A stretch of 21,084 nt of DNA from an uncultured Duganella sp. (GCA_946482635.1 CAMLSG010000080.1:1-21084); one strand, 5' to 3'; counted from the stretch's first letter, positions 7,533 through 13,492 are shown. Translations and numbers: made by a program. Notes: generated from the letters alone by a model not told the origin.

Positions 7533-8126
7533 TCAGATAAGCCGAAATGTCAGATTGATACGCGGTCCGCACGGTTTTCGCTCTTTATTGATGCCATGCC
7601 GCCAGCAGTGCTGGAGTTTTCCGGCCATCAGCAACAGGCTGCCGTCGGTCAGGTCGATCTTGACGGTTTTTGGCTGCTTTTTGTGCTTGAGGATAAAGGT
7701 GCGCGTGGCGCCGAAGCTGACCGAGGCGATGGCCGGTTGCGGTCCCAGCTCCGGTTCATCATCGCTATGGAAGCCCATGCTGTCCTGCTCGTGTCGGTAA
7801 TAGTTGAGCAGCAGGCTGTTGAAGCGCTTGCCGCTGGCGGCCTCAACAGCGCGCTTGATTTCAAGCTGCAGCGGCGTGAATGGCAGCGGCTCAAACGTGC
7901 GGCCTGAATAGGTGTAGCGCTGCTCTCCATGCCAGGCGCTCAGGCGCGGTTGCGCCACTTCACGGCCGAACAGGAAAATGGTTTCCGCCTTCCATGCCGT
8001 TTCGTCCAGCAGGCGTTGCATAACTTGCGCGTTATCCACAGCGAGCGGAAGCTGCTGCATGAAATACAGCTCGCCATCTTCGATCGGGATCGGCAGCAAC
8101 TCGGTATCAGCGGAAAACAGGTCCAT
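7533..8126 (-). CDS. alkB: AlkB-type alpha-ketoglutarate-dependent dioxygenase
   Basis: A 197-aa Fe(II)/2-oxoglutarate dioxygenase that reverses alkylation damage such as 1-methyladenine and 3-methylcytosine by oxidative demethylation. The metal triad is visible as H120-x-D122 (GFHSDDE) and H177 (WRHGI), and the 2-oxoglutarate-binding arginines are in PRINLTFR near the C-terminus (R189, R195). NYYRHEQDSMGFHSDDEPELG is typical of the short AlkB/ALKBH2-3 type. The ATG at 8126 (MDLFSAD) is preferred; an ATG 12 bp upstream (8138) is possible. The same frame is open far upstream, but that part is antisense to the next gene. Start codons of this gene and its divergent neighbour are only 18 bp apart. 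No Ada-type site is recognisable. Confidence 0.93.
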   Translation of the reverse strand: MDLFSADTELLPIPIEDGELYFMQQLPLAVDNAQVMQRLLDETAWKAETIFLFGREVAQPRLSAWHGEQRYTYSGRTFEPLPFTPLQLEIKRAVEAASGKRFNSLLLNYYRHEQDSMGFHSDDEPELGPQPAIASVSFGATRTFILKHKKQPKTVKIDLTDGSLLLMAGKLQHCWRHGINKERKPCGPRINLTFRLI

Positions 8127-8144
8127 ACGCGTTATCATATAGCA
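8127..8144. promoter_or_regulatory. 18-bp divergent start region with overlapping -10-like boxes
   Basis: Only 18 bp separate the alkB ATG (minus) from the ATG at 8145 (plus). It contains TATCAT (8133-8138, plus), which would put a transcript start at about the plus ATG. On the minus strand TGC-TATATG (box at 8141-8136) looks like an extended -10. Neither has a good -35, and neither gene has a Shine-Dalgarno sequence here. Confidence 0.4.
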
Positions 8145-8723
8145 ATGAAGAAACGCCAATTCCTCGGCGCCGTGGCAGCGGCCGGCGCCCTCCCCTCGTT
8201 GGGTGCCGCAGCTTCCAAGCCTGAGCGCAGTCCAACGCTGCTGACCGTCACCGGCGCCATTGCCAAGCCTAACCGCGGCAGTTTCGACCGCGTGACGGAC
8301 CAGATGATGCACCGCCAGCGCCTGACTTTCGACAAGGCCTTCACCTTCGATTTTGCCGCGCTGCTTGGGTTGCCTGCCATCACGATCAAACCGACCCTGG
8401 AATACGATGGGCGGCAACACACCCTGTCGGGCCCGCTGCTGGTGGACGTGCTGAAAGCCGCTGGCGCGCTGACTGGCGAGAACAGCAACCTCATCTTGCG
8501 AGCGGTGGATGGATATGCGACGGCAGTGGCCCTGGCCCGTGCCAGGGCACAGCGCTATATCGTTGCCACACACCTGGACGGCGTGCCAATGGCGCTGGGC
8601 GGCCTCGGCCCGCTATGGGCGATCTACGATGCAGACCGTGTGCCGGAAATGGCGAACAGGCCCGTGGGCGAGCGCTTTACCACCTGCCCCTGGGCCCTGT
8701 ATCACATCGAAGTTCAGGCGTAA
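8145..8723 (+). CDS. Exported molybdopterin-dependent oxidoreductase-fold protein
   Basis: A 192-aa protein with an N-terminal export signal (MKKRQFLGAVAAAGALPSLGAAA). KR-QFLGA resembles a twin-arginine motif but lacks the RR pair. The rest matches the small sulfite-oxidase-like Mo-cofactor domain: LLTVTGAI, a middle LSGPLLVDVLKAAGAL, then VDGYATAVAL, YIVATHLDGVPMALGGLGPLWAIY, and a C-terminal CPWALYHIEV. The only cysteine is C181 at the end; the central Mo-ligating cysteine of true sulfite oxidases is absent, so it may not be a conventional molybdoenzyme. It diverges from alkB and its last 10 bp overlap the end of the convergent gene at 8714-9076. Domain family is fairly sure; activity is not. 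Confidence 0.78.
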   Translation: MKKRQFLGAVAAAGALPSLGAAASKPERSPTLLTVTGAIAKPNRGSFDRVTDQMMHRQRLTFDKAFTFDFAALLGLPAITIKPTLEYDGRQHTLSGPLLVDVLKAAGALTGENSNLILRAVDGYATAVALARARAQRYIVATHLDGVPMALGGLGPLWAIYDADRVPEMANRPVGERFTTCPWALYHIEVQA

Positions 8724-9076
8724 GCTTCGGCCAGCGACATCACGCGCGGGGTGATCGCCACCCCGATATCGCCGAAGATCTTGTTGATGATGGCCATGTT
8801 GGCTTCGGCTTCTTCCGCCTTCCAACCGTTGAACAGGTCGGTGCCATCTTTCTGGAAATGCAGGTCCAGCACCTTGCCGCGGTCCTTGTGGGTGTAGCCG
8901 GAGCTGTGCACTTGCTTGAAGCCGCCAGCGGCCAGCGCTTCGAGCACGGAAGTCGGCGGATTATCCGGGTCGGTTGCCATGTACACGCCGAAAGTCTTGC
9001 CAGGCGGTTTGGCGGCAATATCAACTTCGTAAATGCCAGGCGCCTTGGTGACAGACGTCGATTTCAAAAATAACAT
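8714..9076 (-). CDS. Unrecognised small soluble protein
   Basis: I do not recognise this 120-aa protein. It has no signal peptide or membrane segment and is mildly acidic, with alternating strand and helix patterns: FGVYMATDPDNPPTSVLEALAAGGFKQ, VLDLHFQKDGTDLFNGW, then a helical C-terminus rich in Ala/Glu (AEEAEANMAIINKIFGDIG). There is no cysteine and no evident catalytic motif. The ATG at 9076 follows AGGGGA about 7 nt upstream, which supports it as a real gene. Its stop overlaps the end of the convergent molybdopterin-fold gene by 10 bp. It is divergent from the marR-ahpD-thioredoxin operon across 217 bp, so a shared stress response is possible but only inferred. Confidence 0.72.
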   Translation of the reverse strand: MLFLKSTSVTKAPGIYEVDIAAKPPGKTFGVYMATDPDNPPTSVLEALAAGGFKQVHSSGYTHKDRGKVLDLHFQKDGTDLFNGWKAEEAEANMAIINKIFGDIGVAITPRVMSLAEAYA

Positions 9077-9155
9077 AGCGTTCCCCTAGAACTTTGTGTG
9101 GCTTAGGTGGACAAGCTTATTGCTAACGACCAATTTTGTCACTCGCTGGAACTAT

Positions 9156-9192
9156 CTTTTTGCTCGACCACAACAGAAGCTGGAGCAAAAAG
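9156..9192. repeat. Perfect 10-bp inverted repeat in divergent gap
   Basis: CTTTTTGCTC (9156-9165) and GAGCAAAAAG (9183-9192) are exact reverse complements around a 17-nt spacer. The element lies mid-way between the unrecognised minus gene and marR, with no T-run after it on either strand. It is better read as a protein-binding dyad or upstream structure than as a terminator. The rest of 9077-9293 shows only the marR promoter and operator. Confidence 0.6.
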
Positions 9193-9245
9193 CATTACCT
9201 GCCCTTCAACTATACTTTTGCACTGCTGATTTACAAGCCGGAAGA

Positions 9246-9260
9246 TTAGTTAGGAGTCCT
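9246..9260 (+). promoter_or_regulatory. Putative MarR operator, copy 1
   Basis: TTAGTTAGGAGTCCT contains the palindrome AGGA-G-TCCT and its last base is the first base of the -35 box. The same 15-mer, with only the central base changed (C for G), recurs at 9938-9952 before the ahpD-like gene. Confidence 0.65.
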
Positions 9261-9287
9261 TGACATATTGTTTTTTGCCCATATACT
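9260..9287 (+). promoter_or_regulatory. Sigma-70 promoter of marR, probably leaderless
   Basis: A perfect -35 TTGACA (9260-9265) is followed after 16 bp by TATACT (9282-9287). The expected start site is about 9294, the A of the marR ATG, implying a leaderless transcript. No Shine-Dalgarno sequence precedes the ATG, in agreement. Confidence 0.75.
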
Positions 9288-9293
9288 TGGCGC

Positions 9294-9914
9294 ATGGACA
9301 CGACTTCGACCCGCATCATTTCCGCCATATCCCGCATCGGCAGCGTGCTGCGCTCGGGGATGTGGGAATTTGCGACCAGCGAAAACCTGAATCCGGCGCA
9401 GGCTGAGATCCTGCAATTGCTGCATAGCCGGGCTCAGGGCGTGCGCTTGTCCTGGGTTGCGCGGCAACTCTCGATCTCAGCAGCCAGCGCCAGCGATTCG
9501 GTTGCAGCCCTGGTAGCGAAAGGCCTGGTTCGCAAAGCCCGCGCGCTGGACGATGGCCGTGCCACCGACCTGCATCTTACCGAGGACGGCCGTCAAATGG
9601 CGCAGCGGATTGGCGGCGCCACCGGCTTTGCCGACGAGGCAGTCGGCAAGCTGTCGCCCCAGGCGCAGGAGCAGTTGCTGGGCGGCTTGCTGCAGTTGAT
9701 TGGCCAGTTGCAGAAGACTGAACGCTTCCCGGAACTGCGCGCCTGCCTGTCTTGCAAACATTTCCAGCCTGACCGGCACCAGGATGCCGCCGCCCCGCAC
9801 CACTGCGGACTGGTCAACGCGCCGCTGTCGGTGGCAATGCTGCGGATTGATTGCCCGGATCACTTGCCGGCCGATCCGGCGCAGCAAGTAAAGAATTGGC
9901 AGGTCCTCGCTTGA
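9294..9914 (+). CDS. MarR family regulator with four-cysteine C-terminal motif
   Basis: A 206-aa winged-helix regulator. An N-terminal dimerisation helix (7-27) is followed by LNPAQAEILQLLHS, the DNA-reading helix region LSWVARQLSISAASASDSVAALVAKGLVRKA (52-82) and the wing DDGRATDLHLTEDG (86-99). After the second dimerisation helix an extra segment carries C151-x2-C154, C171 (PHHCGLV) and C187 (RIDCPDH), spaced CX2C-X16-C-X15-C. This suggests a metal or Fe-S ligand set used for redox or NO sensing, which is inference. MarR proteins usually repress their own operon and release DNA on ligand binding or oxidation. It leads an operon with an AhpD-like and a thioredoxin-fold gene, and a matching palindrome lies over its promoter and before the second gene. 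Confidence 0.88.
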   Translation: MDTTSTRIISAISRIGSVLRSGMWEFATSENLNPAQAEILQLLHSRAQGVRLSWVARQLSISAASASDSVAALVAKGLVRKARALDDGRATDLHLTEDGRQMAQRIGGATGFADEAVGKLSPQAQEQLLGGLLQLIGQLQKTERFPELRACLSCKHFQPDRHQDAAAPHHCGLVNAPLSVAMLRIDCPDHLPADPAQQVKNWQVLA

Positions 9915-9929
9915 GGGCGGCCTTTTTTT
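9903..9929 (+). terminator. Weak terminator or attenuator at the marR end
   Basis: GTCCTC (9903-9908) and GAGGGC (9913-9918) can form a 6-bp stem with a GCTT loop (one G-T pair) spanning the marR stop. GGCC and seven T residues (9923-9929) follow. The stem is short and the T-run is displaced, so partial read-through into the ahpD-like gene is likely. Confidence 0.35.
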
Positions 9930-9937
9930 GGTCCTAT

Positions 9938-9953
9938 TTAGTTAGGACTCCTA
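9938..9953 (+). promoter_or_regulatory. Putative MarR operator, copy 2
   Basis: TTAGTTAGGACTCCTA repeats the marR upstream motif and contains a perfect 11-bp palindrome TAGGA-C-TCCTA. A further half site TCCTA lies just upstream (9932-9936). It sits in the spacer of a possible promoter (TTGGTC 9928-9933, TATTTT 9952-9957), where binding would block transcription of the ahpD-like gene. Confidence 0.65.
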
Positions 9954-9975
9954 TTTTAATGAAAGGAACTTTACC

Positions 9976-10503
9976 ATGTCGCGCATTCCACTGAACACCA
10001 ATGACTCCACCGGCTTACTGGCCCAGGTTCACCAGGCTTTCGGCGCTACGCCAAATATGTTCAAGGCAGTGTCGAACTCCCCGGCTGCCTTGAAAAGCAT
10101 GTGGGGCAGCTTTGGCGCGCTTAGCGGAGGCAAGCTTGGCGCCAAACTGGGCGAACAGATTGCCGTGGCGATTGCTGACCGCAACGATTGCGAATACTGC
10201 CTCGCAGCGCATACGGCCCTGGGCCGCAAGGCCGGCGCCTCCGCCGACGAAATGAGCGCTGCCCAGGCTGGCCAGTCGAGCGATCCGAAAACGGCTGCTG
10301 CTTTGCGCTTTGCGGTAGCGGTGGTCAGCAACCGCGCCAGGATCGACGATGAACAGGTGGAGGAACTGCGCACAGTCGGCTTCAGCGATGATGAGATCGT
10401 GGAGATCATGGCGCATGTGGCGTTGAACCTGTTCACCAACTATGTGAACGTGGCGTTCAAGGTGCCGGTCGATTTCCCTGGCGTGAAGCTGCGCGCAAAA
10501 TGA
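9976..10503 (+). CDS. AhpD-like carboxymuconolactone decarboxylase family protein
   Basis: A soluble, mostly helical 175-aa protein of the CMD/AhpD family. The redox centre is C72-E-Y-C75 followed by H79 (CEYCLAAHT), preceded by Glu60 in GEQIAVAIADRN, which matches the AhpD proton relay E...CxxC...H. Enzymes of this type are alkylhydroperoxidases or thiol-dependent reductases rather than true decarboxylases. The remaining regions (LGRKAGASADEM, AALRFAVAVV, GFSDDEIVEIMAHVALNLFTNYVN) are typical of the family. An AAAGGAA ribosome site precedes the ATG at 9976. The putative MarR operator lies 23 bp upstream, and the stop overlaps the start of the next gene, so the two are translationally coupled. 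A role in peroxide or electrophile detoxification is inferred. Confidence 0.9.
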   Translation: MSRIPLNTNDSTGLLAQVHQAFGATPNMFKAVSNSPAALKSMWGSFGALSGGKLGAKLGEQIAVAIADRNDCEYCLAAHTALGRKAGASADEMSAAQAGQSSDPKTAAALRFAVAVVSNRARIDDEQVEELRTVGFSDDEIVEIMAHVALNLFTNYVNVAFKVPVDFPGVKLRAK

Positions 10504-11027
10504 TGCAGCTCGATGTTTCGGCGTGGCTCAACGGGGCCGCGCCCGCCACTGACGGCAAGGTAGTCGCGGTGCATGCCTTCCAGATGCTGTGCCCTGGATG
10601 TGTGGCGCACGGCATTCCACAGGCGGTGAAGATGCAGCAGGCGTTTCCTGAAATGGTGGTGATTGGCCTGCACAGCGTCTTCGAACATCACGATGTGATG
10701 ACACCGCGGGCGCTGGAAGTGTTCATCCATGAATACCGCTTGCCGTTTCCGGTGGCGGTCGACAGGCCGGTTCCCGGTTCGCCAGTGCCGGCCACCATGC
10801 AGCACTATGCGCTGCGCGGCACTCCCAGCCTGCTGCTGTTCGACCGTGAAGGACGCTTGCGGCTGAACCATTTCGGAAGCATCGACGACATGGTGCTGGG
10901 TGGGGTGATCGGACGCTTGCTGGCCGAACAGCCAGGCAGCTCGGCGGCAGATGGTGCCGCCGCGCGCGGCGGGCAGCACAGCGGCGGCGCGGACTGCGAT
11001 GCCAACGGCTGCACACGCCCCGGGTAG
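10500..11027 (+). CDS. Thioredoxin-fold (redoxin/TlpA-like) protein with Cys tail
   Basis: A 175-aa thioredoxin-fold protein. The redox motif is C31-P-G-C34 (HAFQMLCPGCVAHGIPQA), the cis-Pro loop is RGTPSLLLFDREGRL, and a long insert HSVFEHHDVMTPRALEVFIHEYRLPFPVAVD lies between, as in AhpC/TSA-like redoxins. There is no signal peptide, so it should be cytoplasmic. The C-terminal 25 residues are low-complexity (Gly/Ala-rich) and end with a second cysteine pair, DCDANGC, which could serve as a resolving disulfide or metal site. The ATG at 10500 overlaps the AhpD-like stop (ATGA); a second ATG at 10503 is also possible. A natural inference is that it reduces the AhpD-like partner or the MarR cysteines. 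It is convergent with the DUF2520 gene across 22 bp. Confidence 0.85.
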   Translation: MMQLDVSAWLNGAAPATDGKVVAVHAFQMLCPGCVAHGIPQAVKMQQAFPEMVVIGLHSVFEHHDVMTPRALEVFIHEYRLPFPVAVDRPVPGSPVPATMQHYALRGTPSLLLFDREGRLRLNHFGSIDDMVLGGVIGRLLAEQPGSSAADGAAARGGQHSGGADCDANGCTRPG

Positions 11028-11049
11028 CGGCCCCGCGCGCGAATCCAGC

Positions 11050-11880
11050 TCAGGGCTTGCCGGCCTTTTTGCGTTCGGCCAGCGCGATGGTCGGCGGCAC
11101 CAGCGCGCGGTATAGCTGGCCCGTCCCAGCATCCCATGCCATCACGGCATCCTGCTGGCGCAGCACCGTCGCCATATCGCCGCGCGCTACCGGTCCGGTA
11201 AGCGCCGGCGCTGCGCCGAGGCGGAAGGCGTTTTCCATCGACTCCAGTGCCAGCGGCCGCGCCAGTTCGCGCGCCACCGCCTCCGGGATGCCTGCCGCCT
11301 GATAGGCGCGCAAGGCCGCGTCAATCACGGTAACCAGGTAATTGCTCGCAAAAACAGCAGCTGCGTGGTACACGGTCTTTGCGGCCGGTTCGATTTGCAC
11401 TGCCCTGGCCCCGATTGCGGCCAGTGCGGGCAGCAAAACATCTAGCGCCTGCTGGTCGCCTTCGACGCCGCAGAAGGTGCCGGCGAAACCTGCTGCCACC
11501 GCGTCAGCATCGGCAAAACTGCGGATCGGATGCACGCTGGCGACATAGGCCCCCGCCATGCGCGCCGCTTGCAAGCGGTCGGATGCCAACGCGCCGCTGC
11601 AGTGGAATACCACGGCCCCGTGCAAGGGCACAGCCGCCGCCAGCGCTTCGCAGGCTGGAACGATCTGGTCGTCGGTTACAGACAGCATGAACACATCGGC
11701 CGGCCGCAGTCCGGAATAGGAGGCCGAGGGATTACCGCTGCCTATGAAGGCGGTAGCGCGCGCCGCGCTATTGGCCGAGCGGGACAGCACATCCTGCACC
11801 GCGAACGCGCCGGCTTGCGAAAACAGGCGCCCCAGCACGCGGCCAACGTGGCCACCGCCAATGACAGTCAATCCCCGCAT
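11050..11880 (-). CDS. Rossmann-like NAD(P)-binding protein with DUF2520
   Basis: A 276-aa soluble protein. The N-terminal dinucleotide-binding domain has the fingerprint LTVIGGGHVGRVLG at residues 4-17 and continues through VFMLSVTDDQI and VVFHCSGALASDRL. The linker ASVHPIRSFADA and the helical C-terminal domain (KTVYHAAAVFASNYLVTVIDAALRAY, then ESMENAFRLGAAPALTGPVARGD) match DUF2520, a fold related to 6-phosphogluconate and ketopantoate reductases. The reaction is unknown. It is the last gene of a five-gene minus-strand operon: its ATG overlaps the DUF924 stop by one base (TGATG), so it is translationally coupled and lacks its own strong ribosome site. Confidence 0.88.
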   Translation of the reverse strand: MRGLTVIGGGHVGRVLGRLFSQAGAFAVQDVLSRSANSAARATAFIGSGNPSASYSGLRPADVFMLSVTDDQIVPACEALAAAVPLHGAVVFHCSGALASDRLQAARMAGAYVASVHPIRSFADADAVAAGFAGTFCGVEGDQQALDVLLPALAAIGARAVQIEPAAKTVYHAAAVFASNYLVTVIDAALRAYQAAGIPEAVARELARPLALESMENAFRLGAAPALTGPVARGDMATVLRQQDAVMAWDAGTGQLYRALVPPTIALAERKKAGKP

Positions 11881-12464
11881 CAGAAACTCGACCCTGGCTG
11901 CTTGAGGAATTCGATTTCTTCAGGCGTCGACTCGCGGCCGAGAATGGCATTACGATGCGGGAAGCGCCCGAAGCGCCGAATCACGTCGTAGTGCTTCTTG
12001 GCGTAATCCAGCATGCCTGCGTAGCCCGGCGAATCCGCCGCCAGCATCTCGAACAAATCCACGCAGCGCATCTGCATCGACAGGCTTTCCGAGTGCTCAA
12101 GCGGCATGTAAGAAAACGCGCGCTGCGCAGGCGGCAAGGTCTGGTTGGCGCCCGAATCGTCCAGGGCCTTGGCAGCCTCCAGCGCGAGCTCGTCGCCCGC
12201 GAAAGCCTTCGGCGTACCGCGATAGACATTGCGCGTGAACTGGTCCAGCACGATGATGCGCGCCAGCGTGCCCTGCGTGCCCTCGTCGTCCCACTGCAGC
12301 AAGCCGCCCAGCAGCCCCTGTTCGATCACGTCGCCGAATTGCTGGAAGATTGCACGGTCAAACGCATCGTCCTTGCGCCACCACTCCGGGCGCTGCATAT
12401 TGTGGCCCTTGGCGCCGATCGGCAGGAACCAGAAATCGAGAATGTCTTGCGAATGGATGACCAA
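11880..12464 (-). CDS. DUF924 family protein
   Basis: A 194-aa soluble, mainly helical protein of the DUF924 family, which has a TPR-like fold and no known activity. Diagnostic stretches are the N-terminal ILDFWFLPI, WWRKDDAFDRAIFQQFGD, ARIIVLDQFTRNVYRGTPKAFAGD, the YMPLEHSE motif, and FGRFPHRNAILGRESTPEEIEFL near the end. The start is TTG at 12464: AGGAGG (12470-12475) lies 5 nt upstream and the reading frame begins exactly with MVIHSQDILDFWF. The ribosome site overlaps the mgtC-like stop, so translation is coupled to it, and its own stop overlaps the DUF2520 start. Confidence 0.92.
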   Translation of the reverse strand: MVIHSQDILDFWFLPIGAKGHNMQRPEWWRKDDAFDRAIFQQFGDVIEQGLLGGLLQWDDEGTQGTLARIIVLDQFTRNVYRGTPKAFAGDELALEAAKALDDSGANQTLPPAQRAFSYMPLEHSESLSMQMRCVDLFEMLAADSPGYAGMLDYAKKHYDVIRRFGRFPHRNAILGRESTPEEIEFLKQPGSSF

Positions 12465-12469
12465 AGCTG

Positions 12470-12475
12470 CCTCCT
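12470..12475 (-). promoter_or_regulatory. Ribosome site of the DUF924 gene inside the mgtC-like stop
   Basis: On the minus strand AGGAGG lies 5 nt before the TTG start and shares bases with the TAG stop of the upstream gene. This fixes the rare TTG start and indicates coupled translation. Confidence 0.75.
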
Positions 12476-13217
12476 AGTTGCGTGCGTGGGTAACCTGGAA
12501 GCTGTCGATGCCTTCGTAATGGGTCATCTCTTCCGCGATGCGCGACAGCGGCGAGCCGCTGCGCTTGCTCAGTGCCAGCGCGACAAAGCGCCATTCCAGC
12601 TTGCCCTGGTCCATGCCGATGGTGAGCGAACCGCCGGCGATCTGGTAGCCGCGTTCCAGCGCCATGGCGCGCAACTGGTCTTCCTTCGGTTCAAAACCCG
12701 GCTTGAAGCGCATGGTGATCGCGATTGCATGGCGCGATGGCAGCCACGCTTCGACCTTGGACAGGAAGATCATCGACATCGCGCACAGGAATGCCAGGCC
12801 CATGGCCCCCAGGTAGAAGCCCAAGCCAACCGCCACGCCAATCACCGACGAGGCCCAGATCGACGCCGCCGTCGTCAGGCCGGAAATATTGAAGCCCTCG
12901 CGCATGATCACGCCCGCGCCCAGGAAGCCGATGCCGGTCACGATGCCCTGCACCACGCGAGTCGGATCGGTGCCGACCAGCTCAGACATATGACCGCCGA
13001 ACCACAAAGATGGGTAGCCGCACACCACGGTCAGCGCTGCGGAAGCCATGCACACCAGCCCATAGGTGCGCATGCCCGCCGCTCGCCCGTGGTAGGAGCG
13101 CTCGTAGCCGACCAGCAGGCCAAGCAGCAGCGCACCGACCAGGTTCATCAGGATCACGAGGTTGGTCGCCAGTTCGCCGGACGACCAGTAAGCACGCAGG
13201 AAATCTATGCTTGGCAT
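12474..13217 (-). CDS. MgtC/SapB family inner-membrane protein
   Basis: A 247-aa protein of the MgtC/SapB family. The N-terminal half holds four or five membrane helices with the family signature GLLVGYERSYHGRAAGMRTYGL (33-54) and the conserved GIGFLGAGVIMREG and GLTTAASIWASSVIGVAVGLG stretches. The C-terminal ~85 residues (from about TMRFKPGFEPK) form a soluble ACT-like domain. MgtC proteins in pathogens help survival at low Mg2+ and in macrophages by inhibiting the F-type ATP synthase; in free-living species the role is less clear. The ATG at 13217 is preceded by GTGAGG 5 nt upstream. The frame stays open further upstream into the 87-aa gene, but that extension has no membrane or family similarity. 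Confidence 0.92.
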   Translation of the reverse strand: MPSIDFLRAYWSSGELATNLVILMNLVGALLLGLLVGYERSYHGRAAGMRTYGLVCMASAALTVVCGYPSLWFGGHMSELVGTDPTRVVQGIVTGIGFLGAGVIMREGFNISGLTTAASIWASSVIGVAVGLGFYLGAMGLAFLCAMSMIFLSKVEAWLPSRHAIAITMRFKPGFEPKEDQLRAMALERGYQIAGGSLTIGMDQGKLEWRFVALALSKRSGSPLSRIAEEMTHYEGIDSFQVTHARN

Positions 13218-13228
13218 AGCTGCCTCAC

Positions 13229-13492
13229 TTATGGTTTTGGTGTTTTCTTGGCTGCGAGCTGCTTTTCGAATGCTACATCGAGTTTGCTGACGCGTTTTAC
13301 TTTTTGCGGGCCCTGCGCGTTGACGAAGGCTACAAAATCGTCCAGTTCCATCGGCGGGCAAAGCGCCGGCTGGCCCGGGCCTTCCGTCAGGAAGAAGTTG
13401 CCACTGCCGGTCATGGTCATCGAATAGGCCTGGTTGCCGGAGCGCTCTTTCAGCCGCGCCAGCGCATTGGATGCTTTGGTGGTGCGGCTCAT
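13229..13492 (-). CDS. Small unknown protein, 87 aa
   Basis: I do not recognise this small basic protein. It has no signal peptide or membrane segment. The N-terminus is polar and basic (MSRTTKASNALARLKERSG), the middle SMTMTGSGNFFLTEGPGQPALCPPMELDDFVAFV looks like a small alpha/beta unit, and the Lys-rich tail ends AAKKTPKP. It is probably real: GGAGG lies 4 nt before the ATG, the ATG overlaps the pepP-like stop (ATGA), and only 11 bp separate it from the MgtC-family gene. Its position suggests it is co-expressed with those two; the function is unknown. Confidence 0.75.
   Translation of the reverse strand: MSRTTKASNALARLKERSGNQAYSMTMTGSGNFFLTEGPGQPALCPPMELDDFVAFVNAQGPQKVKRVSKLDVAFEKQLAAKKTPKP

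Noticed and set aside
8032..8040. TTATCCACA, a perfect DnaA box
   Set aside because: A single copy inside alkB coding sequence with no cluster, AT-rich unwinding region or dnaA/dnaN genes; no sign of an origin.
8127..8573. Upstream extension of the alkB frame to 346 codons
   Set aside because: The extra part is antisense to the molybdopterin-fold gene and has no AlkB similarity; MDLFSAD at 8126 is the natural N-terminus.
11955..13427. Plus-strand open frame of 490 codons across DUF924 and the MgtC-family gene
   Set aside because: It spans two real minus-strand genes and their junctions and encodes Arg/Gln/Ala-rich sequence without recognisable motifs.
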